From Chromatiales bacterium (lineage in GTDB: Bacteria > Pseudomonadota > Gammaproteobacteria > Steroidobacterales > GCA-2729495): 64,000 nt of DNA. Shown here piece after piece: positions 20,980-35,350 of the stretch (positions within the stretch are counted from its first letter, which is position 1; each line of letters starts with the position of its first letter). A program made the translations under genes and the position numbers. The notes under the pieces were generated by a model that searched no databases, was not told the origin of the DNA, and worked only from the letters and a program-made list of their open reading frames with translations. The stretch covers positions 17,328 to 81,327 of the forward strand of contig NZCC01000068.1 of assembly GCA_002688175.1 (NCBI GenBank). The letters run 5' to 3'.

Positions 20980-21761
20980 GCGATACCGAGTTGATCCACC
21001 TGACGGCAATAATTTCCGCTGATGCTGAACTGGCTGAGAATATTGAGGTTGGACCCTATACGGTAATCGAATCCGGGGTCCGGATTGGTGCCGGCTCGAA
21101 GATAGGCGCTCATTGTTTCATCAAGGGCCCGACGACAATCGGCCAGAATAATCATTTTTACCCGTTTAGCTCGATCGGTGACGATCCGCAGGATAAGAAA
21201 TATGCCGGCGAGGCAACCCGTCTTGAAATTGGTTCGGGCAATACGGTTCGTGAGTACTGCACCATCAATCGCGGCACGACCCAGGACGAGGGTTTGACTC
21301 GCGTCGGTGACAATAACTGGCTCATGGCTTACACCCATATTGCACACGACTGTCACGTTGGCAACGACATTATTATGGCGAACGGTGCGTCCCTGGCTGG
21401 CCACGTACACGTTCACGACTACGCTATACTGAGCGCATTCACGGCTATCCACCAGTTTTGCAGGATCGGTGCCTACAGTTTCATTGGCGCATACGGTGGG
21501 ATTAGTAAAGACGTGCCGCCGTATATTGTTACTTTTGGCCAACCACCTGAAGCGCGCAGCATTAATTCCGAGGGTTTGCGCCGACACAATTTTTCCAGCG
21601 AACAGATTCGCAGCCTCAAGGAAGCCTATCGCATTCTGTATCGTTCGGATCTGCGCCTGGTTGAAGCCAGGGTCCAGCTCGGAGAGTTGGTAACGGAGAA
21701 GCCGGAACTGGCGATTCTAATCGAGTTTCTCGATAAATCCGAACGTGGCATTTTCCGCTAG
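20976..21761 (+). CDS. lpxA: UDP-N-acetylglucosamine acyltransferase
   Basis: Hexapeptide repeats, SSIGDDPQDKKYAGE, THIAHDCHVGN; ATGA overlap with lpxD. Confidence 0.95.
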   Translation: MSDTELIHLTAIISADAELAENIEVGPYTVIESGVRIGAGSKIGAHCFIKGPTTIGQNNHFYPFSSIGDDPQDKKYAGEATRLEIGSGNTVREYCTINRGTTQDEGLTRVGDNNWLMAYTHIAHDCHVGNDIIMANGASLAGHVHVHDYAILSAFTAIHQFCRIGAYSFIGAYGGISKDVPPYIVTFGQPPEARSINSEGLRRHNFSSEQIRSLKEAYRILYRSDLRLVEARVQLGELVTEKPELAILIEFLDKSERGIFR

Positions 21762-21799
21762 CTGCCTCTCTTGCTGCAGCTGTCCTGACGAGTAATTGC

Positions 21800-22957
21800 A
21801 TGCCAAGGGTTGTTGTCATCGCTGGTGAAGCCTCCGGTGATCGGTTGGGTGCCAGTTTCATTCGTAGCGCTCTTGCGCAACGTCCCGACTTGAAAATTGA
21901 GGGTATTGCCGGGCCCCTGATGCGTGCCGCCGGTTGCGATGCATGGTTCGACAGTCAGGATCTTGCGGTGATGGGGTTCGTTGATGTCATCCGCCATTTA
22001 CCCCGTTTGTTGCGCATCAAGCGTTCAGTGGTTCGTCGTCTGCTGGCTGATCCGCCGGATGTGCTGCTGGGTATCGATGCACCGGATTTCAATCTACGGG
22101 TCGAAAAAGTGGCCCGTCGGGCGGGCATTCCCACCGTACATTATGTGTGTCCGTCAGTCTGGGCCTGGCGTGAGGGGCGGGTCCGGGTGTTGCGCAAGGT
22201 CTGTGATCGAATCCTGTGCCTGCTCCCGTTTGAGCCTGCGTTTCTCGCGCAGCATGGCATTGATGGTGAATTTGTCGGCCATCCACTGGCTGATGAGATT
22301 CCGCCCGAGGTCAATCAGGATGAGGCCCGGCGCCGGCTTGGAATCGGCCCGGGTCCCGTGGTCACGATCATGTCCGGCAGCCGGGTTAGCGAGGTCGAAC
22401 GTCTCGGCCCTCATTTCGCGCAGGCCGCCGCCTGGCTGAGCAACGAGGTCGATGGGATTCATTTTGTCGTGCCGGCCGCCAGTGCTGTATTGCGCGGTAT
22501 GATTGAGTCACAGTTCAATGCACTTGCTCCGTCAGCCCGGGTGATCATTCAGGATAGTGATGCCCATGCGGCGATCGCTGCCGGCGATGTTGTGCTGCTT
22601 GCCTCCGGCACCGCATCACTGGAGGCAATGTTATCGAAGCGGCCAATGGTCGTTGCCTATCGGGTCTCACCGATTAACTATTTTGCGGCAAAATTGCTGC
22701 GTGCAATCGGTGTCTTGAAAGTGATTTATTTTTCGTTACCGAATCTGCTGGCCAATCGACAGCTGGTGCCGGAACTTCTCCAGGAACAGGTGACGGCCGA
22801 AGTGCTCGGGAAGAATATTCTGGCTGTCATGCAAGCGTCGCCGCAGCGTGATGAACTCCTGGTGACGTTTGACCAGTTGCAGGCTCAACTGCGTTGTTCA
22901 GCCGGTGACCGTGCAGCACAAGCCGTGCTTAAATTGGCCGGATTGCTAGAATCTTGA
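21800..22957 (+). CDS. lpxB: Lipid-A-disaccharide synthase
   Basis: GEASGDRLGA, YYVCPSVWAWR-type motif, ASGTASLEAML. Confidence 0.95.
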   Translation: MPRVVVIAGEASGDRLGASFIRSALAQRPDLKIEGIAGPLMRAAGCDAWFDSQDLAVMGFVDVIRHLPRLLRIKRSVVRRLLADPPDVLLGIDAPDFNLRVEKVARRAGIPTVHYVCPSVWAWREGRVRVLRKVCDRILCLLPFEPAFLAQHGIDGEFVGHPLADEIPPEVNQDEARRRLGIGPGPVVTIMSGSRVSEVERLGPHFAQAAAWLSNEVDGIHFVVPAASAVLRGMIESQFNALAPSARVIIQDSDAHAAIAAGDVVLLASGTASLEAMLSKRPMVVAYRVSPINYFAAKLLRAIGVLKVIYFSLPNLLANRQLVPELLQEQVTAEVLGKNILAVMQASPQRDELLVTFDQLQAQLRCSAGDRAAQAVLKLAGLLES

Positions 22958-22963
22958 ACAGAC

Positions 22964-23611
22964 ATGGGAAATGATTTTCGTTTCATGAACAAGGCCATGG
23001 ACAGGGACTCAGGCTATGAAGTGGGCGCCATCGGTGGTATTGATGAGGCCGGTCGCGGGCCACTGGCCGGCCCGGTTGTGGCCGCGGTTGTAGTGCTGAC
23101 GCCGGACCAGCATATTGACGGCGTGCGTGATTCGAAGCAATTAACGCCACGCCGACGCACGGCATTAGCCGCCGAGATCAGGTGTCATGCAGCAGCCTGG
23201 TCGGTCGCCCGAGCCGAGGTCGCCGAGATCGATAATATTAATATTCTGCAGGCAACGATGCTGGCGATGCGTCGTGCTGTTGAACAGCTGGACCAGTTGC
23301 CAGATGAGTTATGTATCGATGGGAATCGGGCGCCCGAGTTACCCGGGTACCACGGGCAAACTACGACGATTGTTGGTGGTGACCGAACTTGTTTGGCCAT
23401 CTCGGCAGCGTCGATTCTTGCCAAAGTGGTTCGCGATGATCTGATGCTGGATCTTGACCGTGCCTTCCCGAATTATGGTTTCGCGCAACACAAGGGCTAT
23501 CCGACGGCGCAGCATCGTGAAGCCTTGCTGCATTATGGCCCGTGTGCTGCGCATCGCCGCAGTTTCAGGCCGGTCCGGCAGGCGATTGAAGCCGGGGGTG
23601 GCTGCGCATGA
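22964..23611 (+). CDS. rnhB: Ribonuclease HII
   Basis: GIDEAGRGPLAGPVVAA, DSKQLTPRRR, HKGYPTAQH. Confidence 0.95.
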   Translation: MGNDFRFMNKAMDRDSGYEVGAIGGIDEAGRGPLAGPVVAAVVVLTPDQHIDGVRDSKQLTPRRRTALAAEIRCHAAAWSVARAEVAEIDNINILQATMLAMRRAVEQLDQLPDELCIDGNRAPELPGYHGQTTTIVGGDRTCLAISAASILAKVVRDDLMLDLDRAFPNYGFAQHKGYPTAQHREALLHYGPCAAHRRSFRPVRQAIEAGGGCA

Positions 23612-26600
23612 CGCCATCGTTTGTTCATCTGCACCTGCATACCGAGTTTTCGATTGTCGATAGCGTGTTGCGAGTAAAAGACCTGATGGCCGCAACTGCC
23701 AAGGCTGAAATGCCTGCTGTGGCGCTGACTGACCAGAATAACCTGTTTGCACTCGTAAAGTTCTACCGGGCGGCGCATAAGGCCGGGCTCAAGCCGATTA
23801 TCGGTGCCGAGGTCTGGTTTCGGGTGCACTCTGAGGACGAGCCGTCGCGCCTGATCCTTTTGTGTCGAAATAACCAGGGTTATAAGAGCCTGTCACGCCT
23901 GTTGACACGTGCCTTCCTCGAAGGACTACAGGACGGTGTTCCGGTAATCAGTCGTGACTGGCTCGAGACAGGGGTTACTGACGGTCTGATGGCCTTGTCA
24001 GGGGGCCGCGAAGGTTACATTGGCAAGTTACTGCTTGCCGGGCAGCTCGAACTGGCGGGTAGCGTGCTTAATGAATTACGCGAACTGTTTGCGGGTGATT
24101 TTTTTATCGAGCTGCAGCGCACGGGTCGCCAGTATGAGCAGGAATACCTGGCTGCAGCGGTCGAACTGGCTGCGACGAACGGTTGCCCGGTGGTGGCGAC
24201 TAACGATGTCCGATTTCTGCGTCCGGAAGATTTTGAAGCGCACGAGGCGCGGGTCTGTATACAGCAGGGATGTGTGCTTGATGACCCGAATCGGCCCCGT
24301 GACTATACCGAGCAACAATATCTGCGTAGCCCTGATGAAATGGCCGAGTTGTTTGCTGATTTACCCGAGGCTCTGGCCAACAGCGTCGAAATCGCGAAGC
24401 GCTGTAATGCCGAGCTGTCGCTCGGCAAGTCTTTTCTGCCTGAATACGAGGTCCCGGATGGTCTGACGATTGACTTATTCCTGGAGCAGGAAGCCCGGCA
24501 GGGGCTCATATGGCGTTTGCAGCTCAGCGACTTTGATGCTGCCCCGGCAATTTATCGTGAACGTATGAAGGTCGAGCTTGATGTCATAACCAAAATGGGT
24601 TTCCCGGGTTATTTCCTGATCGTCGCCGATTTTATTCGCTGGTCAAGAGAAAACGCTATCCCGGTCGGTCCCGGGCGCGGCTCAGGCGCCGGATCGCTGG
24701 TTGCCTGGGTGTTGAGAATTACCGAACTTGATCCGATTAAGCATGAATTGCTGTTCGAACGATTTCTTAATCCGGAACGTGTGTCGATGCCGGACTTCGA
24801 TATCGATTTTTGCATGGAAGGGCGTGACAAGGTCATTGACTATGTTTCAGAGCGCTATGGTCGTACCCGGGTATCACAGATTATTACTTACGGCACGATG
24901 GCCGCAAAAGCCGTGGTGCGCGATGTTGCGCGCATACTCGGGCAGCCTTACGGTTTTGGAGATCGTATTGCAAAACTGATTCCGTTTGAGATTGGAATCA
25001 CACTTGAAAAAGCTATAAGCCAGGAAAAAGAACTCAAGGATTTATACGCGAACGATGACGACGTGCGGACAGCAATTGATCTGGCCATGCAGATCGAAGG
25101 CCTGGTGCGCAATGCCGGCAAGCACGCCGGTGGAGTGGTCATTGCACCGACGACGATTACAGATTTTACGCCATTATTTCGTGTTGAAGGTGAGTCGGTA
25201 ACTGTTACGCAGTTTGACAAGGATGATGTAGACGCGGTCGGGCTGGTCAAGTTTGATTTTCTTGGGCTGCGAACTTTGACGATCATTGACCATGCGGTCA
25301 GAACGATCAATAAGCAATGCGTTGGTCCGGACGAGCAGATTGATATTGCCACGATCCCTATGGATGACAAGGCCACCTATGACCTGCTCAGCGCCTGCAA
25401 CACGACAGCGGTGTTCCAGCTCGAGTCGCGCGGCATGCGCGACTTGGTGAAACGACTGCGACCTGATCAGTTCGATGACATCGTTGCGCTCGTTGCACTT
25501 TTTCGGCCCGGTCCGTTGCAGTCAGGGATGGTTGATGACTTTATCAATCGGAAACACGGCGAGTCCGATCAACCGATAGATTATTTCCATCCGGATCTTG
25601 AACCGGTACTGGAAAGTACCTATGGCGTAATCCTGTACCAGGAACAGGTCATGCAAATAGCGCAGCGGCTGTCCGGTTTTTCGCTGGGTGGTGCCGATAT
25701 TCTGCGGCGTGCGATGGGCAAGAAAAAACCTGAAGAGATGGCACGACTGCGTAGCAGTTTTGTCGATGGCGCTGCTGGACGCGATGTAGATAGAAGGCTG
25801 GCGGGTAGAATATTTGATCTTGTCGAAAAATTTGCAGGTTATGGTTTCAACAAGTCACATTCAGCGGCGTATGCATTGCTTGCTTATCAGACGGCCTGGC
25901 TCAAGGCGCATTATCCCGCAGCCTTTATGGCGGCAGTCCTGAGTTCGGAGAAGGATGCTACGGACAAGCTGGTTATTCTGAAAGAGGATTGCAGGCTCAA
26001 TAACCTGGATCTGATGCCGCCGGATATCAATGATTCGGGCTATCAGTTCAGTATTCGTGGTAATTCAGCGATTCGTTACGGGCTCGGAGCAGTCAAGGGA
26101 CTCGGCCACAGCGCAATTGAAAAAATAATAACTGCCAGAGAGGCTGAACCATTCCACGATCTCGATGATTTTTGTCTTCGGGTCATTTCGCATAAAGTCA
26201 GCAGACGTGCAGTCGAAGCGCTGATCAAGACCGGCGCGATGGATGAACTTGGACCAAACAGGCCCAGTCTGTTGGCTCGGGTTCCGGCAGCTATCGGTGC
26301 TGCGGAGCAGGCAGCACGCCTGCGTGATTCGGGTCAGGTTGATCTGTTTGGCAGTGGTTCCAGTTCCGCAACACAGGCGACACCGGTTAAAGCACTGCCC
26401 GATTGGGGGTTTCGTCAACAACTGGTGGCGGAGCGGGATAGCCTTGGTTTATACATGAGCGGCCATCCATTTGATGAGTATCGCCATGACGGGCCGTTCG
26501 TGTCGTCCGGGACGATCAGCTGTCTGAAAAGTACCCGGCCGGTGGCCAAGGGGGATAAACCCTGGACAGGTGGCAAGTCCTGTGCGGCGGCTGGTCTGTT

Positions 26601-27084
26601 TGCCAATTTACGCAAACGGGGTGGTCGGGTGACATTTGATCTGGATGACGGCACGAGCCAGATCGAGGTTACCTTGTTTCAGGATGCGTATGAGCGATTC
26701 CGTCACATGCTGACGGCGCATGCAATTATCGTCGTATCCGGCAAGTTGCGGTTTGATGATTTTATTGATGACTGGCGATTGACTGCGAGTGATATCAGTG
26801 ACATCGACAAGTTGATTGAGCAGCACGCTACGAATCTTGTGATTCAATGGCAACCCGGTGGCAACGGCAGTCTCAATGCAGATCGTCTGAAACAGGTCCT
26901 CGAGCCTTATCGACCCGGGTCCTGTGATATCAGCCTGTTCTTCCGTCGTGATAATGCGCAGGCACGAGTTCGCCTGGGCGACGAGTGGTCTGTGCGGCCA
27001 AGTCGTGAGCTTCGTGAACGTCTGGCGGAGATTGTCGGTAGCAATGGTTTCCGGTTTATATACAAGAATGCTTTATCCGCCTGA
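23608..27084 (+). CDS. dnaE: DNA polymerase III subunit alpha
   Basis: PHP domain [35 protein letters not shown], 1158 aa. Confidence 0.97.
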   Translation: MTPSFVHLHLHTEFSIVDSVLRVKDLMAATAKAEMPAVALTDQNNLFALVKFYRAAHKAGLKPIIGAEVWFRVHSEDEPSRLILLCRNNQGYKSLSRLLTRAFLEGLQDGVPVISRDWLETGVTDGLMALSGGREGYIGKLLLAGQLELAGSVLNELRELFAGDFFIELQRTGRQYEQEYLAAAVELAATNGCPVVATNDVRFLRPEDFEAHEARVCIQQGCVLDDPNRPRDYTEQQYLRSPDEMAELFADLPEALANSVEIAKRCNAELSLGKSFLPEYEVPDGLTIDLFLEQEARQGLIWRLQLSDFDAAPAIYRERMKVELDVITKMGFPGYFLIVADFIRWSRENAIPVGPGRGSGAGSLVAWVLRITELDPIKHELLFERFLNPERVSMPDFDIDFCMEGRDKVIDYVSERYGRTRVSQIITYGTMAAKAVVRDVARILGQPYGFGDRIAKLIPFEIGITLEKAISQEKELKDLYANDDDVRTAIDLAMQIEGLVRNAGKHAGGVVIAPTTITDFTPLFRVEGESVTVTQFDKDDVDAVGLVKFDFLGLRTLTIIDHAVRTINKQCVGPDEQIDIATIPMDDKATYDLLSACNTTAVFQLESRGMRDLVKRLRPDQFDDIVALVALFRPGPLQSGMVDDFINRKHGESDQPIDYFHPDLEPVLESTYGVILYQEQVMQIAQRLSGFSLGGADILRRAMGKKKPEEMARLRSSFVDGAAGRDVDRRLAGRIFDLVEKFAGYGFNKSHSAAYALLAYQTAWLKAHYPAAFMAAVLSSEKDATDKLVILKEDCRLNNLDLMPPDINDSGYQFSIRGNSAIRYGLGAVKGLGHSAIEKIITAREAEPFHDLDDFCLRVISHKVSRRAVEALIKTGAMDELGPNRPSLLARVPAAIGAAEQAARLRDSGQVDLFGSGSSSATQATPVKALPDWGFRQQLVAERDSLGLYMSGHPFDEYRHDGPFVSSGTISCLKSTRPVAKGDKPWTGGKSCAAAGLFANLRKRGGRVTFDLDDGTSQIEVTLFQDAYERFRHMLTAHAIIVVSGKLRFDDFIDDWRLTASDISDIDKLIEQHATNLVIQWQPGGNGSLNADRLKQVLEPYRPGSCDISLFFRRDNAQARVRLGDEWSVRPSRELRERLAEIVGSNGFRFIYKNALSA

Positions 27085-27128
27085 ATCACTCTTGTAACGT
27101 ATCGCGACAGCGTTTAGGGTTTCATTCT

Positions 27129-28088
27129 ATGGATCTGAAGTTTCTTGAATTTGAACAGCCGATCGCCGAACTGGAAGCGAAGATCGATGAATTGCGTTTC
27201 GTTGGAGACGATTCTGAAGTCAATATCAATGATGAGATTACCCGCCTCAAGGCCAAGAGCAAGACGCTGACGAAATCCATTTTCGCAAATCTGACCCCAT
27301 GGCAGATTGCCCAGGTAGCGCGTCACCCGTTGCGGCCCTATACAAATGATTACATCGCGGCGATCAGCCCGGATTTTCAGGAACTGCATGGTGACCGGAT
27401 GTATGCCGATGATCTGGCGATTGTCGGCGGACTTGGCCGGCTTGATGGTAAAGCGGTTATTTTCATTGGCAACCAGAAGGGACGTAATACGAAGTCCCGC
27501 GTGCTGCGTAATTACGGCATGGCTAAACCCGAAGGTTATCGCAAGGCTCGCCGGCTCATGGAGATGGCCGAGCGGTTTCACTTGCCGGTCATTACCTTCA
27601 TAGATACGCCGGGAGCTTATCCTGGTATTGGCGCCGAGGAACGCGGGCAAAGCGAAGCGATTGCGCAAAACATGTTCACCATGTCGCGCCTGAAAACACC
27701 GATTATCAGCGCCGTTGTCGGTGAGGGCGGTTCCGGCGGGGCGCTGGCCATCGGTGTGGCTGATCGGATTCTGATGCTCGAGTACGCGATCTATGCGGTT
27801 ATTTCGCCGGAAGGTTGTGCGAGTATTCTGTGGAAAAGTGCCGAGAAGGCTTCAGCAGCCGCCGATGAGATGGGTATAACAGCTGACCGGTTGTTTGAAC
27901 TTGGTCTGGTTGATGAAATTATCCCGGAACCGCTTGGCAGCGCGCATCGTGATCCGGAGGCGACCGCACAGACTTTGCAGAATGCGTTGTCGACACACCT
28001 GAATGAACTCGAAGCGCTCGATAGTGAAGAATTGCTGTCACAGCGTGCAGCCCGGCTCGAGGCTCTGGGTGTTTTCAAGGAATCCTGA
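27129..28088 (+). CDS. accA: Acetyl-CoA carboxylase carboxyltransferase subunit alpha
   Basis: [48 protein letters not shown]. Confidence 0.97.
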   Translation: MDLKFLEFEQPIAELEAKIDELRFVGDDSEVNINDEITRLKAKSKTLTKSIFANLTPWQIAQVARHPLRPYTNDYIAAISPDFQELHGDRMYADDLAIVGGLGRLDGKAVIFIGNQKGRNTKSRVLRNYGMAKPEGYRKARRLMEMAERFHLPVITFIDTPGAYPGIGAEERGQSEAIAQNMFTMSRLKTPIISAVVGEGGSGGALAIGVADRILMLEYAIYAVISPEGCASILWKSAEKASAAADEMGITADRLFELGLVDEIIPEPLGSAHRDPEATAQTLQNALSTHLNELEALDSEELLSQRAARLEALGVFKES

Positions 28089-28111
28089 CGCCGCGGTGCG
28101 TTGGCCCCAGG

Positions 28112-29452
28112 GTGCCGGCGATGAAAACGATGCTTGATATTCTGCGGCAACAACTGCATGAAGACCTGATTACCGGGTCCGAGTGGTGTGTTGCGCTAAG
28201 TGGTGGCGTTGATTCGACGGTCTTGCTGCATGCCATCGTGCGCCTCGGGCAGGAATTTCCTGGCAATTCCATCCGTGCCGTTCATGTTAATCATCACCTG
28301 CACGTCGAAGCTGATGACTGGGTAGTGGTCTGTCAGTCGCTCTGTCTTGCGCTCGGCGTACCGCTGACCTGTTGCGACGTTACGGTCGAGAGGGCGAGTG
28401 ATGATGGTATGGAAGCCGCTGCCCGCACGGTGCGTTATGGCGCATTAACCGGCTTGCTGGGTCACGGCGAGATCCTGCTGACTGCCCATCATCGTGATGA
28501 CCAGGTTGAAACATTATTGCTCCGCCTGTTACGTGGCGCCGGTCCGCACGGACTGGCCAGCATTGAACTGCGTCGGCCATGTGGTCAGGGCTGGTTGTTA
28601 CGACCATTACTCGATGTCGGGCGTGATGCGCTTGAGGCCTATGCCCGGGCGCAAAGCCTGACGTGGATCGAAGATCCGGCAAATACCGACACGACCTTTG
28701 ATCGAAATTTTTTACGCCACCGGGTTTTGCCAATATTGCGCGAGCACTGGCCCGGTCTCGGTGAAACGATTCCACGAGCGGCGCGGCTTTGTGGCGAGGC
28801 TGCGCGGATTCTAGATGATCAGGCTGAACGTGATGCAGCCGGCAGTGGGGTCGATGAGTCGCTCTCGATTAGCATACTCAGGGGGTTACCCCCGGCGCGA
28901 CGCCATAACGTCGTCCGGCATTGGGTACGGCAGCGTGGATTGGCGCCACCAGCCGAAGCCAGATTGCGTGATGGTCTGCAGCAGTTGCTGACTGCCGGTC
29001 CCGATCGGATGCCGCTACTCAAATGGGGTGGGGCGCAGATGCGCCGATATCGTGATCGTTTGTACCTGTTGGAGTTTGATCCGGATCCGGCGGGGGCAGC
29101 GTTGCCGGATACCTATGATTGGGACGGCCGGGGACGTATTGATCTGGGTCCCTTGCGTGGGGGATTGCAGTTCGTGCGCTACGATGGGGCGGATATCGAC
29201 CTGCCGGGAGACTGGGTGGTTCGTTTTCGGACCGGTGGTGAACGTTTTGAATCCGGGGGGCAGCACAAGTCAGTCAAGAATTTATTCCAGGAGCAGGGTG
29301 TCGTACCCTGGATGCGTGGCCACGTTCCACTTCTCTATCGAACCGGTGGCCTCGTTGCTGTGGGCGACCTGTGGCAGGTTGATGACATGGGTGGGGAAGG
29401 TGCGGGAAAGGGTACGCAGGTGGTCTGGAATGGCCGGGTGGATGCACCGTGA
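28112..29452 (+). CDS. tilS: tRNA(Ile)-lysidine synthase
   Basis: PP-loop ALSGGVDSTVLLH, HHRDDQVETLLLRLLRGAG. Confidence 0.94.
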   Translation: MPAMKTMLDILRQQLHEDLITGSEWCVALSGGVDSTVLLHAIVRLGQEFPGNSIRAVHVNHHLHVEADDWVVVCQSLCLALGVPLTCCDVTVERASDDGMEAAARTVRYGALTGLLGHGEILLTAHHRDDQVETLLLRLLRGAGPHGLASIELRRPCGQGWLLRPLLDVGRDALEAYARAQSLTWIEDPANTDTTFDRNFLRHRVLPILREHWPGLGETIPRAARLCGEAARILDDQAERDAAGSGVDESLSISILRGLPPARRHNVVRHWVRQRGLAPPAEARLRDGLQQLLTAGPDRMPLLKWGGAQMRRYRDRLYLLEFDPDPAGAALPDTYDWDGRGRIDLGPLRGGLQFVRYDGADIDLPGDWVVRFRTGGERFESGGQHKSVKNLFQEQGVVPWMRGHVPLLYRTGGLVAVGDLWQVDDMGGEGAGKGTQVVWNGRVDAP

Positions 29453-29637
29453 TACCCGCCTGATTATGGATTTTGCATTGTCGTGGTAAGGGCGATCTGG
29501 TAACTTGGAGTACCGTGTCGATCCTTCCTGATTTCAGCAGAATTTGTGCGATTGCTGCAGGTAACACTGTACGATCTGATCTTCACCATTTTTCCGTACA
29601 TTCCTTTGTCATTAGCGATTGGATTAACCTGGGATAG

Positions 29638-32117
<2,480 letters not shown>

Positions 32118-32162
32118 ACCAGGACTAATCCTGGATTGAGCGACAGGGAGTAAGCTTCGATT

Positions 32163-33443
32163 ATGAGTGCAATTGCAAAAATTCTGGGCCGGGAAATTAT
32201 TGATTCCCGTGGTAATCCGACTATTGAGGCAGATGTTGAGTTTGCCAGCGGGGCGTTCGGTCGTGCCGCCGTGCCTTCCGGTGCCTCAACGGGTTCGCGT
32301 GAGGCTGTGGAACTTCGCGATGGTGACAAGAATCGTTACCAGGGCAAGGGTGTGCTGCGTGCTGTAGCCAATGTGAACGGCGAGATCAGCGCTGCACTGG
32401 TTGGTCAGGATGGACTGGATCAGGCTGCGGTCGATGCTGCCTTGATAGAACTGGATGGTACGGCCAACAAGGGTCGACTCGGTGCGAATGCGACGCTGGC
32501 TGCATCCCTTGCTATTGCAAAGGCGTCAGCCGCTGAGCAACAGTTGCCCTTGTTCCAGTCGTTGCCGGGCGATGCCGCATCTATGCCAGTACCGATGATG
32601 AATATTATCAACGGTGGTGCGCATGCGGATAACAGTGTCGATATACAGGAATTTATGATCCTGCCGGTTGGTGCCGAATCATTCAGCGACGCGTTGCACA
32701 ACGGCACTGAAGTATTTCACGCACTCAAGTCTGTCTTGAAAAGCCGGGGTCTGAATACCGCAGTTGGCGATGAAGGCGGTTTTGCACCGGACCTGCCATC
32801 CAATGCGGCTGCACTCGAAGTTATCCTGACAGCAATTGATACGGTCGGCTTGCAAGCAGGTCGCGATATTTATCTGGGCCTTGATGTCGCAAGTTCCGAA
32901 TTTTATTCAGAGGGCCAGTACAACCTCGAATCTGAAGGCAAGAGTTTCGATGCGGCTGGTTTTGCCGATTATTTGTCCGGCCTGGTCGATGCTTTCCCGA
33001 TCATCTCGGTTGAAGACGGAATGGATGAGAGGGACTGGGACGGCTGGGGTCTGCTCAGCGAGAAACTTGCCGGCCGGGTGCAGTTGGTCGGTGATGATCT
33101 GTTCGTGACCAATACAGCTATCCTGGCAAAAGGTATCGAGAAGAAGATCGCCAATTCGATTTTGATCAAGCCAAACCAGATTGGAACCCTGACGGAGACT
33201 CTTGAGGCGATCAATATGGCGGATAAGGCAGACTATTCAGCTATCGTTTCGCATCGTTCCGGGGAGACGTGCGATGCGACGATTGCCGATATTGCGGTTG
33301 GTACCACTGCATCGCAGATCAAGACCGGTTCCTTGTGTCGCTCGGATCGGATGTCGAAGTACAACCAGCTGTTGCGCATTGAGGAGATACTTGGTTCAGC
33401 CGCACGTTACCCGGGCGCCGCTGCATTTCCCATTTCGCTATGA
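32163..33443 (+). CDS. eno: Enolase
   Basis: [47 protein letters not shown]. Confidence 0.98.
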   Translation: MSAIAKILGREIIDSRGNPTIEADVEFASGAFGRAAVPSGASTGSREAVELRDGDKNRYQGKGVLRAVANVNGEISAALVGQDGLDQAAVDAALIELDGTANKGRLGANATLAASLAIAKASAAEQQLPLFQSLPGDAASMPVPMMNIINGGAHADNSVDIQEFMILPVGAESFSDALHNGTEVFHALKSVLKSRGLNTAVGDEGGFAPDLPSNAAALEVILTAIDTVGLQAGRDIYLGLDVASSEFYSEGQYNLESEGKSFDAAGFADYLSGLVDAFPIISVEDGMDERDWDGWGLLSEKLAGRVQLVGDDLFVTNTAILAKGIEKKIANSILIKPNQIGTLTETLEAINMADKADYSAIVSHRSGETCDATIADIAVGTTASQIKTGSLCRSDRMSKYNQLLRIEEILGSAARYPGAAAFPISL

Positions 33444-33775
33444 AAGAAAGGTTAAGGAAATCAGTTGCTTTCAGGTTGATTGTCGGTAGCTTGCTGTGCC
33501 TGGTGCTGGTGTTACAGGCCAGGCTATGGATCTCCAATGGTGGGTTTTCAGAAGTCAGCCGGTTGCATACCCAGGTTGAACTGCAGACCCATGAAAACGA
33601 ACAACTGGCTGAACGTAACGAACGGTTGACGGCGGAAGTTGAAGATCTGCAGCGAGGTTTTGGAGCTGTTGAAGAACGGGCGCGTAGCGATCTTGGCTTG
33701 ATTGGTGAGGATGAGACGTTTTATGTCTTTTCTGAAGAGCGGGGGGGCGGTGAGGCTGTCAAGACTGCCAAGTGA
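33440..33775 (+). CDS. ftsB: Cell division protein FtsB
   Basis: Short bitopic protein, TM then coiled coil, [17 protein letters not shown] signature; after eno. Confidence 0.93.
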   Translation: MKERLRKSVAFRLIVGSLLCLVLVLQARLWISNGGFSEVSRLHTQVELQTHENEQLAERNERLTAEVEDLQRGFGAVEERARSDLGLIGEDETFYVFSEERGGGEAVKTAK

Positions 33776-33829
33776 TGGGGCTGGGTTATTTTCAGGTCAG
33801 TTTCTCAGTCTGTTGGCTTTTCCCTGAGC

Positions 33830-33911
33830 GGCCTTTTTCCGCCCGGTATGTTTCCGAAACGCCGCAGGAGCGGCTTTAAGGTTTCGGAAACATACCGGGC
33901 GGAAAAAGGCC
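33830..33911. repeat. 82-bp palindromic element with 31-bp perfect inverted arms
   Basis: Left arm 33830-33860 ggcctttttccgcccggtatgtttccgaaac is the exact reverse complement of right arm 33881-33911; 20-nt loop contains inner gccgc-agga-gcggc. Confidence 0.97.
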
Positions 33912-33995
33912 TCGACACTATTGTAGCTTGGCAATGGATGTTGCTCTGATGTTCCGCTTGGATAATCAAGTGGTGTCGGCTATGAGTCCACGATT

Positions 33996-35027
33996 ATGAA
34001 TTGCTCCGACGAGGCATTGCGTCTTCGCCGGGGCGCCGATCTGAATGCATTGCCGCGCATAATGGGGCTGCCGGTAACAACGGGCATCATCCGTACTGAA
34101 CCGGCCGACTTCATTGTTCGGGAGTCGCTGGCTTTCGAATTGACGGGTGCGGGTGAGCACCTGTATTTGCTGGTGCGCAAGACCGGCCAGAACACTCGTT
34201 GGGTAGCCAAACAACTCGCACAGACCATCAACCTGTCATATCGTGCGGTTGGTTATGCAGGTTTGAAAGATCGGCATGCCATCACCGAGCAATGGTTTAG
34301 TTTGCATCTGCCGGGTTGCGAGGATCCTGATCCTGAAGTGTTTGCAATCGATGGTGTTGAGGTGCTCGAGCAGCGCCGGCATGTGGGTAAACTGCGTGTA
34401 GGGGCGCTGCGCGGCAATCAGTTTCGAATCGTCATTCGCAATCTGGACGGAGATTGTGTCGAACTTGAACGACGGCTAAGTGTATTACGTGACGGTCTTC
34501 TGCCAAATTATTTTGGTGCGCAGCGTTTCGGTCGTGGCGCTGGTAATCTTGGCTTATTCGGAGATCTTGAGCGACCGGCCAAACTGAAGCGGGAGTCACG
34601 ATCGTTTGCATTGTCGGCGCTGCGTTCGGCATTGTTCAATAATTATCTTGCCCAGCGTATTTCGGATGGTTCGGCAGCAACGGCTTTGCCCGGGGAGATT
34701 GTCTACGACGAAGTTGAGCGCACCTTTCGCCATGAGCCGGATGTACGTGGGCAATCATTGCAACCGACCGGGTTGCTGTGGGGGGCAGGTGAAAATCGTG
34801 CGACTGACAAAGCGTTAGAGTGTGAGCGGTCATTTTTTACCCAATATCCGGCAACAATAAAACTGCTCGAGAGCCAGGATCTGCGAATGATGCGCCGACC
34901 GCTGCTGATCAGGCCCCGAGAGCTCGAGTGGCAGGTGGATGATCAACAAATGATCGTGAGCTTTACGTTGGCACGCGGACAGTTTGCGACCGCCTTGTTG
35001 CGTGAATTCGTGACGTGGCCTGAGTAG
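33996..35027 (+). CDS. truD: tRNA pseudouridine(13) synthase TruD
   Basis: DFIVRE, GYAGLKDRHAITEQW, RGNQFRIVIR, NYFGAQRFGR. Confidence 0.95.
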   Translation: MNCSDEALRLRRGADLNALPRIMGLPVTTGIIRTEPADFIVRESLAFELTGAGEHLYLLVRKTGQNTRWVAKQLAQTINLSYRAVGYAGLKDRHAITEQWFSLHLPGCEDPDPEVFAIDGVEVLEQRRHVGKLRVGALRGNQFRIVIRNLDGDCVELERRLSVLRDGLLPNYFGAQRFGRGAGNLGLFGDLERPAKLKRESRSFALSALRSALFNNYLAQRISDGSAATALPGEIVYDEVERTFRHEPDVRGQSLQPTGLLWGAGENRATDKALECERSFFTQYPATIKLLESQDLRMMRRPLLIRPRELEWQVDDQQMIVSFTLARGQFATALLREFVTWPE

Positions 35028-35104
35028 CGAGGAATTCATATAATCCACATGAGAGTCAGTCTATTGGATCGAGACAGCTCATCAGTTTGTTTGGGAGTGC
35101 AACC

Positions 35105-35320
35105 ATGAAAATTTCATTAAATGTTGGTAGTGCAGATCGATTGATAAGGGTTGTCATCGGAGGCGCGCTGATCTGGATGGCTTTTTCCTCAGTGCTCACG
35201 GGTAAAGTGGCAATGACCGCATATATCATTGGCTCTGTTGGAATATTTACCGGCCTCGTGCGATTTTGTCCCGCCTATGTCTTGATTGGTGTTAATACTG
35301 GTCTGGACAAGCAGGAGTAG
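35105..35320 (+). CDS. DUF2892 (YgaP-like) small inner membrane protein
   Basis: MKISLNVGSADRLIRVVIGGALIWMAF...CPAYVLIGVNT. Confidence 0.8.
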   Translation: MKISLNVGSADRLIRVVIGGALIWMAFSSVLTGKVAMTAYIIGSVGIFTGLVRFCPAYVLIGVNTGLDKQE

Positions 35321-35350
35321 TTGTATTGGCCTATATCTAGGATCCTAATC

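Noticed and set aside
20892-21587. 231-aa minus-strand ORF
   Set aside because: Antisense to lpxA; no family features
33830-33911. Simple rho-independent terminator for eno-ftsB
   Set aside because: The stem is far longer and more perfect than usual and is not followed by a T-tract; kept as an unexplained palindrome, though transcript ending there is not excluded
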